A stretch of 64,000 nucleotides of DNA from Cricetomys ansorgei (taxonomy: Eukaryota; Chordata; Mammalia; Rodentia; Nesomyidae). Below are positions 44,861 to 55,054 of the stretch, piece by piece; the stretch's first letter is position 1, and each line of letters opens with the position of its first letter. Under the pieces are notes generated by a model. The model worked only from the letters and a program-made list of their open reading frames with translations, ran no database searches and was not told the DNA's origin. Both the position numbers and the translations under genes were made by a program. The stretch spans positions 308,501 to 372,500 of the forward strand of contig JAMJFZ010001805.1 of assembly GCA_026225945.1 (NCBI GenBank), given 5' to 3'.

Positions 44861-45299
44861 ACAGGTGCATGTCCCCAAGACCCACCATTAACAATATTTT
44901 ATTAAAATTCTCTGGAGCTGAACATTTCTAGATGGTATTTATACTTTCTGAACAGTCACGAAAGCAAAAACTGTTCAATTCTGGGGCAGACCTTAGTTCA
45001 CAGGAACAGCCAGCCCAGCTAAGAGGCCAGGCGGAGGCTGCCATTCAGGTTTGCCCCGTATCTGTGTGTTTAAGTCATTGCCGGGCGGGGTTTCGTATGG
45101 TGTATGAACAGCAGAAACCTCCTGCCCTGCCCTGAACCACTTCCATTTATGATTTTTGTATTTGTAAATGGGTGTCTGTGCATGGAAGATGTTTAGGTGG
45201 TCATCATCCACCATAATAATAACATGACATCTTTGCGGTCACGGTACGGGGACGGGTGGCATCCCCACCTGCTGGGCTGTTGTAAACATTGAGTGTTAT

Positions 45300-45530
45300 G
45301 AGGGCTAGGGATGCAGTTGAGTTGGTAGGTCATTTGCGTAGCATGTATGAAGCCCTGGACTCCGTCTCCAGCACCCAGCAGAAGGTGTGGTGGTGCACAG
45401 CTGTAATCCTCCCCGGGAGGCAGAGGCAGGACTTTCAGAAGTATGAAGTTGTTCCCAGCTACCTACTGAGTCCCAGGCCAGCCGGGGCTGCACAGTGAGG
45501 CCCTGTCTCAAAAAATTAAGATTAAATAAA
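45300..45530 (+). mobile_element. ID-B1 composite SINE
   Basis: ID head ('tgcgtagcatgtatgaagcc') followed by B1 body ('ggtggtgcacagctgtaatc', 'gaggccctgtctcaaaaaat'). Confidence 0.9.
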
Positions 45531-45859
45531 CTCCTAAAAATTAAGAATGAATTTTAATTGAAAATATTTGCAGTAGGTAGTGATTCTTATCCTAATTCAT
45601 AAGCTTCCTTCATGACTCATCACTCAGAAAATTTCCAATATATTCTTTCTTAGTCTCTTTTGTTGCTGTTTTAACAAAACGTTGATAACTGGAATATATA
45701 TGCGTGTATATATATGGGATGGCAGTTGGTCATTTGTCTAACCAGTGTTTTTGAAGGTGGGGAAATCAAGAGTACAGCAGCAGCACCTGGCAAGGGTCTT
45801 CCCACTGTGGATCTCAATTCCTGAAGGGCAGGGCAGGCAACCAACCAAACAAATTCTGA

Positions 45860-46045
45860 GAGGTGGGGCATCGCTCAGTGGTAGATCCCTGCCTGTAATT
45901 CTGCAGTGAGGCACTCAGGTGGGGGTGCTCAGAGGTAGAACTCTCGCCCAGAACCTTCTGGTGAGGAGTTAGGTGTGGTTCAGTAGGACAGCACCTGCCT
46001 AACGCCTGTGCTACCCTGGATTCCACCCCCAACACATCGCACAGA
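45860..46045 (+). repeat. ID-like tandem units (three)
   Basis: Three successive heads: 'catcgctcagtggtagatcc', 'gtgctcagaggtagaactct', 'gtgtggttcagtaggacagc', spaced about 50 bases, then an ID 3' end ('ctggattccacccccaac'). Confidence 0.85.
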
Positions 46046-46546
46046 TGGTTGATTAGTTTAGTTTTGTTATTTTAATAAAATGCATTTCCGGTCAGTGGGA
46101 AACATCTCCATCAGTGGGAACGTGTATCCTCCGGTCCAGACCCTAAGGGTAAGCGGTTGTAGTTGATAACAGTACAGGACCCTGGTGTTTGTCGGGTGGG
46201 TCTGTGATACAGAATCAGGAGCCGCAGGTGTGCGCTGATGGTAGACTCATATCCTTCTACACCGGCGCTAATGAGAACAGCCAGCTAAATCATCATCATG
46301 CTTCCAGGTCTGTGGGGCTTGGTGTTATCCTGACATGCATCTCAGATTAATTATCATCTTGTGTGTAGCGTCTGTGCCAAACACGCCAAGTGCACATTTC
46401 CCGATGGTAGATGATTTGCCGTGAACACAAGCTGTCCTCTGCTGTTGCCCCCTGCAAAGAGCAAGCAGAGTGTAGGAGAGTTGTTCTTTTTTTTTATTAT
46501 TATTAATTGTTTTGCCCAAAGAAAATCTGTGCAGTTTCCACACCAA

Positions 46547-46939
46547 ACAGTCACAGTAGGGACCAATTTCCAGCACGCCAGCCGCACCATTCCAGCCAAT
46601 ACCACAAGGGAAGGCGCAGCTCTGTTTTCTAGAAGGATCCCACCCGAGGCATCAAAAACGGCACGGCCCAGCCCTGGTGCAGCACCAGGTCCCCAGGATG
46701 GGGACCACACACTTCCAAGGGTGGCGACAGGCGGGGAGCACTCCCTGACCACCCTGAGCTGTCTTTCTACGGCTCACTCCCCAGGAAATGGAGCGAGAAT
46801 GTCTTCTTGGATAATGAGCTATTGACCTCTAAGATCCTGTCAGTGCTGAGGCCCCAGGCAGAGCAAGGCTTCAGGGCCGGCGACCTGCGCTACCCTGCCC
46901 ACTTTCTCAGCACCAACTCTGTGTTTGCCTCCGTTGCAG
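46547..46939 (+). pseudogene. ARHGEF18: Decayed alternative first exon of ARHGEF18
   Basis: Upstream of the exon I acceptor, the exon I frame stays open back to a TAG at 46630. It reads [20 protein letters not shown], then [20 protein letters not shown] and on into exon I. This is the body of the alternative N-terminus of the human 1173-residue isoform (recalled). The beginning of that N-terminus (VTVGTN...[10 protein letters not shown]) is found at 46550-46645 in a different frame, and the codon at the human start position is ACA (46547), not ATG. There is no in-frame ATG anywhere between the TAG and 47014. So the exon may still be transcribed, but it cannot make the human-type N-terminus here. 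It also contains the exon I acceptor internally. Confidence 0.7.
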
Positions 46940-47081
46940 CCTCTCTGAAGGAGCACCCTCGGACCACTCTCCTGTCTGATGGCAGCAGCCCAGCTCCTTC
47001 CAGGAATGTCGGCATGACCATCTCTCAGAAAGGGGGTCCCCAGCCAACACTGAGCCCAGCCGGATCTGGGGTGCGACTTGG
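46940..47081 (+). CDS. ARHGEF18: ARHGEF18 coding exon I (short-isoform start)
   Basis: Residues 318-364 in the long frame. Acceptor CCGTTGCAG before 46940; donor TTGG|GTAAGC after 47081. Translation [20 protein letters not shown], then SRNVG and [20 protein letters not shown]. The ATG at 47014 (G at -3, A at +4) is the start of the classical ~1015-residue isoform. The first base of the Ala codon comes from exon H in the long transcript. Divergence from mouse and human is concentrated in the Pro/Ser-rich part, as expected for a disordered N-terminus. Confidence 0.92.
46979..47017 (+). promoter_or_regulatory. Upstream ORF overlapping the short-isoform start
   Basis: A 12-codon ORF (ATG at 46979, second ATG at 47006, stop TGA at 47015-47017) in another frame. 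Its stop overlaps the main start as ATGA. In a short-isoform leader it is the first ATG seen after the exon I acceptor. Its context is weak (C at -3, G at +4), so leaky scanning or termination-reinitiation is plausible. In the long isoform the same bases are ordinary coding sequence. Confidence 0.6.
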
Positions 47082-47289
47082 GTAAGCTGAGGGGTTCCCA
47101 CACTGGCTGGGAAAAGAAACTTCTTTACTTATGTCCCATGGTAATGACCCATTAACATATGCTATTAGAATCTGTGTGTTTAACATTTATCGTCATCAGC
47201 ATCAGCATCAACAGAGCAGAGTCTTACAACCCAGGCTGTCCTTGAACTCACAGTGTAACCAAAGATAACTTTGAACTTTTTTTAGATAG

Positions 47290-47295
47290 TATTTA

Positions 47296-47344
<49 letters not shown>

Positions 47345-47505
47345 ACGTATGTGAGCATATGTGCCACAGCAGACATGTGGAGGCCAGAGGACAACTTGCA
47401 GAGTCAGTTCTCTCCTTCCACTGTGTAGAGCCCAGGGATTGAACTCAGGTCAGCAGTCTTGGTGGCAAGCGCTTAACTGGCTGAGCCACTTCACTGGCTC
47501 GGTCC
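47290..47505 (-). mobile_element. (GT)n and B3-type SINE antisense
   Basis: 47299-47342 is about 22 GT units. 47345-47500: 'gtggaggccagaggacaact', 'cccagggattgaactcaggt', 'ggctgagccacttcactggc'. Confidence 0.92.
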
Positions 47506-48114
47506 CTGTTTTTTTCTTTTTTGCAAAACCAGTGTATCCCTGATTCTGTTCAGCCGCAGGTAGAGGCAATTTGCCTTGAGTACTGGGATGGCGTCTCTGG
47601 AAAGGGCTCCCTCCTGTCCCTCAAGACATGCAATACTCTTACAGTCCCATGCCTCACTTGATGTCACAGGATATCGGGGTGGTCCTCTCAACATAGAACC
47701 AGTGGCACTGAGTTAGAGCCACAGCTGACTTTTCTTTTCGCTCTGTAAAATGCCTCTCCTGCCACCTGTTGCTGTGAGGCTGTGTCTGTAAGGTGTTAGG
47801 AGGACTCTATGTGTGCCAGTCAGGGAAGTGCACGATGCATACTCCTGCACACAGACATACCAAGACGTCTTGCTATTTCATCAATAGTCGGCCAGCACTC
47901 TCCCACTGAGCAGCTGCTAGAATATTTTTAAGTTTGCAGGAAAATCTCTAGACATCTTCACTGGCCTACCGTCAGCACCTCAACATAGTTGGCTCTGCTG
48001 GTACGCAGAACAGCACGTGTGTTACAACTGAGCCAGCAGCTGACTGATGTACTGACCTAACTCAAGCTCACAGCTCCTCCACTGGGGCTCCAGACTCGTT
48101 CCCTAACATGGGCT

Positions 48115-48260
48115 GTCTGATGTCTCAACCCAGAACCCCAGTTATGTTTCTCTGCTTCTTTCCCTTCTTCCTTCCTCCTCTTATACTTTTTCCCTTCTCT
48201 CCTCCTTCCTTTTCTTTCCTCCCCCCTCCCCTCCCCTCTGACGGGGGGGGGAGGGGGATT
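48115..48260. repeat. CT-rich tract followed by G-run
   Basis: CTTCC/TCCCC-rich stretch ending in a 10-base G run near 48245; then ID antisense remnant to 48315. Confidence 0.85.
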
Positions 48261-48469
48261 CAGAGCCTTGAGGATCCTAACCAAGCACCCTAACATTGCA
48301 CAATATCCCTAGCCCAGTAGTCTTCTAATTTTTAAAAGTGACCTGTGAAAAGTTAAAATGTTCTACTTGATGGAGAAAGTTCTCCAATCAACTAATCAGA
48401 ACGAGTAACAACCCCATCTGCCTCGTATCCAAGTATGGATCTGTGCCTGTTTAAGCCACCCCCCACCCC

Positions 48470-48590
48470 CCAGACAGGGTTTCTCTGTTGTAACTCCGGC
48501 TGTCCTGGAACTCACCCTGTAGACCAGGCTGGACTCTGCCTCTCAAGTGCTGGGACTAAAGGCGTGCGCCACCACTGCCCAGCTTAAGCC
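48470..48590 (-). mobile_element. B1 SINE, antisense, internally deleted
   Basis: 'cagacagggtttctctgttg', 'gtagaccaggctggactctg'; about 20 bases of the usual core are missing after 'ctgg'. It lies about 230 bases before exon J. Confidence 0.92.
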
Positions 48591-48599
48591 ACTTTTGTG

Positions 48600-48780
48600 G
48601 TTTGTTTATCTGGATTTTTTGTTTGTTTGCATTGTGTGTGTGTAAATGTGCGCTGTGCACATGTGGAGGTCTGAGGACAACATCGCGGACTAGGTTTTCT
48701 CCTTACACCCTGTGTGGGACTCAAGGATTGAACTCAGGTTAGAAACATCTTCACCCCCAGAGCCATCTCCCAGGCCCTAA
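48600..48780 (-). mobile_element. B3-like SINE, antisense
   Basis: 'catgtggaggtctgaggaca', 'aaggattgaactcaggttag', directly upstream of exon J. Confidence 0.78.
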
Positions 48781-48821
48781 TTTCTTTTTGTGAAATAAAC
48801 ATTTTAATCATTTCCACTCAG

Positions 48822-48934
48822 ACCCGTCACTGGAGACATGGATGAAGCTGACTCTGTGTTTTTAAAGTTGAAGCAGACGTCCGACGACTCTCTGTCACTC
48901 ACATCCTCGAACGCGGAGTCTGTTTTCGTAGAAG
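48822..48934 (+). CDS. ARHGEF18: ARHGEF18 coding exon J
   Basis: Completes a split Gly codon and encodes [20 protein letters not shown], then [17 protein letters not shown]. It spans residues 365-402. Acceptor CCACTCAG before 48822; donor GAAG|GTATGG after 48934. Acidic and Ser-rich, highly conserved between rodents and human in this region, with a hydrophobic VFLKLKQ patch. No known fold. Confidence 0.92.
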
Positions 48935-49077
48935 GTATGGCCAGTCCTCCCTGTTCTCCCAGGGGTACTACATGGTTCCCATCTCTGTGGGGAAAGGTCA
49001 GGGTCTCAGCGTGGCTGCGAAGGGGACAGGATTGGCAGGCAGCGGACCCTATCAATGACCTTCTCTCCTTCCCCCAG

Positions 49078-49218
49078 ATCCCTACATTGCCTCCCTGAGG
49101 TGTGAAATAGAGTCAGATGCCCATGAGTTTGAGGCCGAGTCCTGGAGCCTCTCCGTAGACTTAGCATATGCCAAGAAACAGAAGAAGGAGGTGGTGAAAA
49201 GACAGGACGTCCTGTACG
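49078..49218 (+). CDS. ARHGEF18: ARHGEF18 coding exon K (lead-in to DH domain)
   Basis: Residues 403-449. Acceptor CCCCCAG before 49078; donor TACG|GTAAGG after 49218. Starts [20 protein letters not shown] and continues [20 protein letters not shown]. It ends KRQDVLY, the first turn of helix 1 of the Dbl-homology (DH) domain. The KKQKK cluster is a basic patch just before DH. Confidence 0.93.
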
Positions 49219-49299
49219 GTAAGGTGTGAGCCTGTGCCGTGAGCCACCTTCTCCTCAACTCTCCCCTTCCTCTCCATTCTTTTGTAAATGTTGTTTTTA

Positions 49300-49302
49300 T
49301 TA

Positions 49303-49346
<44 letters not shown>

Positions 49347-49510
49347 CTTGTTCTCAGGAGTGCGCACACGCACCAGGGATCCACATGGAAATTAGTTAAC
49401 AACTCGCAGGAGTCGATTCTCTCTCCTGTATAGGACACACAGATCCAGCTCAAGTCATCAATCTTGGCAACAAACACCTTTGCCCACTGAGCCATCTTAC
49501 TGGCCCGAGT
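49300..49510 (-). mobile_element. (GT)n and antisense SINE remnant
   Basis: 49305-49344 GT array about 90 bases after exon K. 49345-49505: 'atccagctcaagtcatcaat', 'gcccactgagccatcttact'. Confidence 0.88.
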
Positions 49511-50204
49511 TCTTTTTTTTTTTTTGGTTTTTGGTTTTTGGTTTTTTGGGTCTTTTTACATAGAGTCTCATAGCCTCAAACTCCTTATATAACCTCTGAT
49601 GACCTTAAACTTCTAGCTCCCAAGTACTTGGCATTACAGACGTACACGCACACACACGTACACGCACACTCACACCCCTGGTGTAAGCAGTGCTGGAGAC
49701 GCAGGGCTTCGTGTGCACGCTAAGCAAGCTCTCCACCAACTGTAGTACATCCCATTCTTTTTTTTTTTTTTTTTTTCTTTCCCTAATTCCACCTAAGAGT
49801 CTGAGCTACATAGCCAGCCTCCAGGAGACCCTATCATCTGCCCCACCTCCCTCTCCCCTGGGACCTGCTCTGCCAGGAGGGCTTTGTTAGCACAGGTCCC
49901 CGCAGACCAGCCTGGCCGAGCGCCCAAGGCTGACTCATTCTTACCTTGTTGGTAACTATCTCTGTTTGGACTGCCGGGAGAGAATGTCGTCAGCAGGGTG
50001 GCGTTTAAACGGCAGTGTATTGCTCACTAAGTTCTAGAGGCTGACAAGTCCAAAATGGGGCGCAGAGTTTGCTGAAAACCAACTTTCTGGGCTCTTCCCC
50101 ACCACATCTTGAGACTGTGCAAGGGACAGGAGTCTCTTTTATTTGTGTGTGTGTTAATTTTAAGCACATGCTAGCCACTGGGTGCATCTCTAACCTTCTT
50201 GAAT

Positions 50205-50395
50205 AGTTCTTTCTTTCTGTTTTTTCTTTCTTTCTTTCTTTCTTTCTTTTTGGTTTTTCCAGATAGAGTTTCTCTGTTGCAACTCTGGATATCCTGGAAC
50301 TCACTCTGTAGACCAGGCTGGCCTCAAACTCAAAGAGATCCACCTGCCTCTGCCTCCCAAGTGCTGGGATTAAAGGCGTGCACCACCACCTGGCC
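50205..50395 (-). mobile_element. B1 SINE, antisense, with (TTTC)n tail
   Basis: (TTTC)n at 50210-50250, then 'gatagagtttctctgttgca', 'gaccaggctggcctcaaact', 'gtgctgggattaaaggcgtg'. Confidence 0.95.
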
Positions 50396-50399
50396 CTTC

Positions 50400-51180
50400 T
50401 TGGGTTTTTTGTTGTCGTTTTGGTTTTTAGTGTTTTTTTTAAATTTGAGGGTTTCATAGCTGAGTATACTGTGTTTATACCATTTGTGCTCCTCCCTCTC
50501 CACCCAACTCGTCCTGTGCCCACCACCTGCTCTTGAACTCTTGACCTCTCCACCTCTTCTCATGCACTCACAGACACAACATGCACTCACACATATATTG
50601 CCTACTGAATCCAGTTGGCATCGCCCAACTGTGTACATGCATTTAGACTGACCCCTTAGGATTGGGGTGCCATCCCTGGGTCTGAAACTGCCCCCTCTCT
50701 CCTTCAGCAGCCATTGGCCACTTATAGCCCTTCCTCTAGGGGTGAGACCCTGTGAAGTATTCCTCCATGCACGTTGCTGTGCGGCCTTGCAGGTCCTGTG
50801 TAGGCAGCCATGTTGTTGAGACTTGACCGGTGCAGCGTCCGTGTTCTGTCCTGAAGACCGTCACACAACAGTTGGCTGTTCCTCAGGCTCTCACAGTCCT
50901 TCTGCCTCTTCCTTGGTATTCCTTGAGTGTGTGTGTGGGGAGGGGGGTTAATTGTGTGTGCGCAGGAGTGTCACAAAGGTAGAGGTCAAGGGCACTTTGT
51001 GGACTCATTTCTCTCCTTTCACTGTTGTGGGTTCTAGGCTCTGAGCTCGTGCAAGCTTCAGCACAAGCTTATGCAGCAAATGCCTTCACTCCCTGGGCCA
51101 GCCAGCCAGCCCGGGGCCCTGTTCTATATAAAGACATCCTGCCACCATGAGACTCTACGTATCTGACCTAAACACCTTCC
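50400..51180. other. Intron K-L, mixed old repeats
   Basis: Contains a GT-rich spot near 50925 and an antisense SINE remnant at 50960-51120. No coding signal. Confidence 0.45.
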
Positions 51181-51189
51181 CAAAGGCCC

Positions 51190-52078
51190 ACCATTTTGTT
51201 TTGTTGTTTTTTAGGCAGGGTCTCTCACATTGCCCAGGCTAGCCTCAAGCTTGATTTGTAACTGAGCTTGACCTTGCACTTGATCGTCCTGTCTTCACTG
51301 CCAGTGTTCTGGGGCCCCAGGATTGGGAATGCTGGGGGGGTGGAAACCAGGTCTTAGTCCGTGGCAGACACTCAGTCCTACAGCTATGCCTCTTAATCTC
51401 ATGAAAGTTACATTTCAGCACATGAACGGACTGCAGACATGGGCCTACTGAAGCCTGTGTGTGATCACATACACGTAGACACATGCAAGTTTCATCCCCT
51501 CCAAGGCTAGAAGTTCCTCAGCATGGCCTTCTTGACTTCAAGGACAGAGGCTTCTGGGACATTGAGTTTCCCCAGCACGTTCATAAACACTTTTTTTTTC
51601 CCCAGCCAGCTCCTTTGGCTTCAGACTCACAAAGCACTTCAGGGAGGGGAGACTTCTAATTAAGAAAGGCTACAAGGCCAAGTGTGATGTGATACGCCTG
51701 TTGTCACTAAGGCAGGAAGGAAGGTGTTTAAGCCGAAGCCAGCCTGGGCAACACGGCGAGTTTTCGAGTCAGTCATGTCCCCACCCCCAGCAGCACTGTA
51801 AGGGAGAATCACCATGAACTCCTGGCCTTCCCACCTCAACCTTCCAAGTGCTGGGACTTCAGTAAGTGCCACACCCTTTTTAAGGCGTTGAAGATGGACC
51901 CCAGGGCCTTGTACATAGTAGGTGAGCACCCTCTCCAGAACTACATCCACAGCCCCAAGACTTATTTCCTTCCTAGTGTTTCTGTTGTTTGTGAGGTACT
52001 GAGGACAGCACCGAGGGCCCCGAGCGCGGGACACCAGTGCTTCACCGCTAAGCTGAAGCCACAGTCCTAAGACCCGCT
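51190..52078. mobile_element. Old B1/ID fragments
   Basis: 51200-51300 antisense B1; 51675-51790 sense B1; 51800-51880 antisense B1; 51880-51960 and 51985-52070 antisense ID ('accagtgcttcaccgctaag'). Confidence 0.65.
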
Positions 52079-52079
52079 C

Positions 52080-52690
<611 letters not shown>

Positions 52691-52724
52691 CACACAAGAA
52701 AAAAATGTTTTAAATTGTATGTAT

Positions 52725-53320
52725 TTGTATATGTACCATGGTGTGGGTAGTGAGGTCAAGGGCAACTTGTGGGAGATGATTCTCTCCTTCAGTTGTGTGG
52801 GTGCCAGACACTGAACTGAAATCGTCAGGCTTGGAAGTAAGTGATTTTACCAACACAGACTTGAAATTTTTCTTTTCTTTTCAATGTGTATGTGTGTTTT
52901 GCCTGTGTGTATGCCTGCGTACCACTTATGTTCCTGGTGCCACAAAAAGCCCAAAAGAGAACATCAGATGCCCCAGAACTAGAGTTACAGATGGCTGTGA
53001 GCCACCATGTGGGAAAAACCCGGGTCCTATGGAAAAATGGCCAATGGTCTTAACCACTGAGCCGTCTCTCCAGTCCTGTTTGCTATTTTTAATATTTTTA
53101 AAATGTTTATTATTATTATTATTATTTTATGTAGAGGGGTTAGTGTATGTTTGTGCAGCATGTGCATGCGGGTAGTGGCAGAGGCTAGCAGAAGGTGTCA
53201 AATGCCACGAATTAGAGTAACACATGACTGTAAGCCTCCATGTTGGTCCTGGGAGCCAAACCCTGATCCTCTGCCAAAGCAACAAGTATTCTTAAACACC
53301 AAGCCAGCTCTCCAGTTCCA
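52725..53320 (-). mobile_element. Three antisense SINEs (B3, B2, B2)
   Basis: 52735-52855 B3-like; 52880-53076 B2 ('taaccactgagccgtctctc'); 53105-53318 B2 beginning with a (TAT)n tail. Dense SINE cluster upstream of exon L. Confidence 0.88.
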
Positions 53321-53334
53321 CCACCACCTTCTTT

Positions 53335-53487
53335 TTTTTTTAGAGAGAGAGAGAGAAAAGGTCTCACTGTGTAGCCCTGATTACCTAGAATTCACTATGT
53401 ACACCAGACTTTCCTCAAACTTAGAGATCCTTCTGCCTCTGCCTCCAGAGTGCTGGGATTAAATGTGTGCACCACCAGGCCCAGCCT
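53335..53487 (-). mobile_element. B1 SINE, antisense
   Basis: 'ggtctcactgtgtagccctg', 'gatccttctgcctctgcctc', 'gagtgctgggattaaatgtg'. 270 bases before exon L. Confidence 0.93.
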
Positions 53488-53756
53488 AAGGGGGAAAAAA
53501 AATAACGGAGGAGACACCAAACACTGACCTTTGATCCCCCGTCTCCATATTCACACATCCATACATAATGCACGTATATACCCGTGCCACAGAGAAAAGC
53601 AGGGAGGAAGGGAGAAAGCGAGCACTCACATGGGCCCAGCCACAAGGGCAGGGACTTACGCAGAGAGTTAGCAGGGTCAACGCAGCTGCAGTGGGCTTAC
53701 AGCAGCTGTTAGTACCTGGGAGCCAATGGACTCTTCCCACACCCCTGTCCCTGCAG

Positions 53757-54007
53757 AGCTGATGCAGACGGAGGCACACCACGTGCGCACACTCAAGATC
53801 ATGCTGAAGGTATACTCCAGAGCCCTGCTGGAGGAGCTGCAGTTCAGCAGCCAGGTGGTCAGCCGCCTGTTCCCATGTGCTGATGACCTACTGGACATGC
53901 ACAGCCACTTCCTAGCTCGCCTCAAGGAGCGCCGGCAGGAGTTCCTGGAGGAGGGCAGCGATCGGAATTACGTCATCCAAAAGATTGGGGATGTCCTGGT
54001 CCAGCAG
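53757..54007 (+). CDS. ARHGEF18: ARHGEF18 coding exon L (DH domain, CR1 and helices after it)
   Basis: Residues 450-533, phase 0 at the end. Acceptor CCTGCAG before 53757; donor CAG|GTAGGT after 54007. Begins [20 protein letters not shown], the conserved region 1 helix of Dbl exchange factors, whose Glu contacts switch I of the Rho GTPase. It continues with [20 protein letters not shown] and ends in [14 protein letters not shown]. Catalyses GDP release from RhoA; acts at apical junctions and cell cortex. Compared with what I recall of mouse the changes are few and conservative. Confidence 0.95.
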
Positions 54008-54339
54008 GTAGGTACTGTGACCACCCCCCCTCCACCCTGCCCTTCCTCTTTCTGGTAAGATGATGATGGCTCTGGTGTATCACATACCCATCCCAGAAAG
54101 CACTTTACTGAGTCACAGCTCCATCCCCCAGCTGTAAAATGCTTTTAAAATGTATTTAAAATGTAACAGTTTTTCTTTTAAAGAGGGGGTGAGCATGGCT
54201 GTTTTCTGCCATTTGAGTCTGGGCTCTCAAAAGCTGCTGTTACTCTTTCTCACTGCAACTTGATTCTGCTCCTCTGGTCCAGGCTGCTAGATCTAACTTG
54301 TAATGTATTTTAAACCTCAGTTAGCTCATAGAGTTAGGA

Positions 54340-54426
54340 AGGAGAGGAGGGGAGGGGAGGGGAGGGGAGGGGAGGGGAGGGGAGGGGAGAGGAAAGGAAA
54401 AGAGAGGCGAGGAGAGGAGAGGAGAA
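54340..54426. repeat. (GGGGA)n array
   Basis: About eight uninterrupted GGGGA units, then GGAAA/GAGGA units. Sense-strand G-quadruplex candidate, 330 bases after exon L. Confidence 0.96.
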
Positions 54427-54769
54427 ACATTTACAGCCCTTTTCTAGCTGTCTTAATCTATGTCTGGGGAACTGAACTGACTGTAACCCATTCTGGTTCA
54501 TCTTCTCCCAACAAGGCAATTACTGAGAAAGATCTAAATTGTAACTTTTCTAAAACCGCAGTTAGTTCCTTTTATCTGAACCTTATTTCTGCCTGCTTTT
54601 CCCATCAGCTTTTGTGCTCTCTTTTTCCCTGTCCTGCAGCAACTGTGCTGTAACTCTTAACTGTCATTTCAGCTGTCACTCTTCCTATTATACGCCTTCC
54701 TCCAAGCTGTTCCCAGAAGTCCAAGCGGCATGCAACCACAAGAGGGAGGGCCCTTTCTTTGGCAGAGCT

Positions 54770-55045
54770 TCACTCTACACCAGCTACTAGTGCTGCTCTG
54801 TGCATGCCAGCGCAGGTGCCTGTAGAGGCCAGAGGTGATGTCAGGTGTCCCCCTCCATCATCACACGCCGTTCTTTTTGTAAATAAACATTTGTTATATG
54901 GGTGGTTGTGCATGTTCCATAGTATATATGTGAAGTCAGAAGTCAGCTTCCAGGAGTTGGTCCTCTCCATCCACACGTGGATCTCAGGGATCAAACTCAG
55001 GTTGTCAGGCCTGATAGCAAGTGTCTTTACTGACTGAGCCTTCTT
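54770..55045 (-). mobile_element. B4/B3-type SINE, antisense
   Basis: 'cagaagtcagcttccaggag', 'cagggatcaaactcaggttg', 'tttactgactgagccttctt'. Confidence 0.78.
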
Positions 55046-55054
55046 GTCGTTGTA

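Larger units (their letters stand above)
11306..46939 (+). other. ARHGEF18: 35.6-kb intron between exons H and I
   Basis: Largest visible intron. It separates the long-isoform N-terminal exons from the exons shared by all isoforms. Nearly all of it is SINEs, simple repeats and older repeats, listed separately. It contains a CpG-island promoter near 15.5-15.7 kb and a decayed alternative first exon just before its 3' end, so much of it acts as upstream sequence for internal transcription starts. I saw no convincing additional coding exon, on either strand. Confidence 0.8.

Noticed and set aside
46807..47085. An ORF starting with Met at 46807
   Set aside because: The codon there is TTG, not ATG. 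Real initiation would need a non-AUG start, so it is treated as part of the decayed alternative exon.
53571..53762. An extension of exon L upstream as coding
   Set aside because: The acceptor at 53756 fits phase with exon K exactly; the open frame upstream is accidental.
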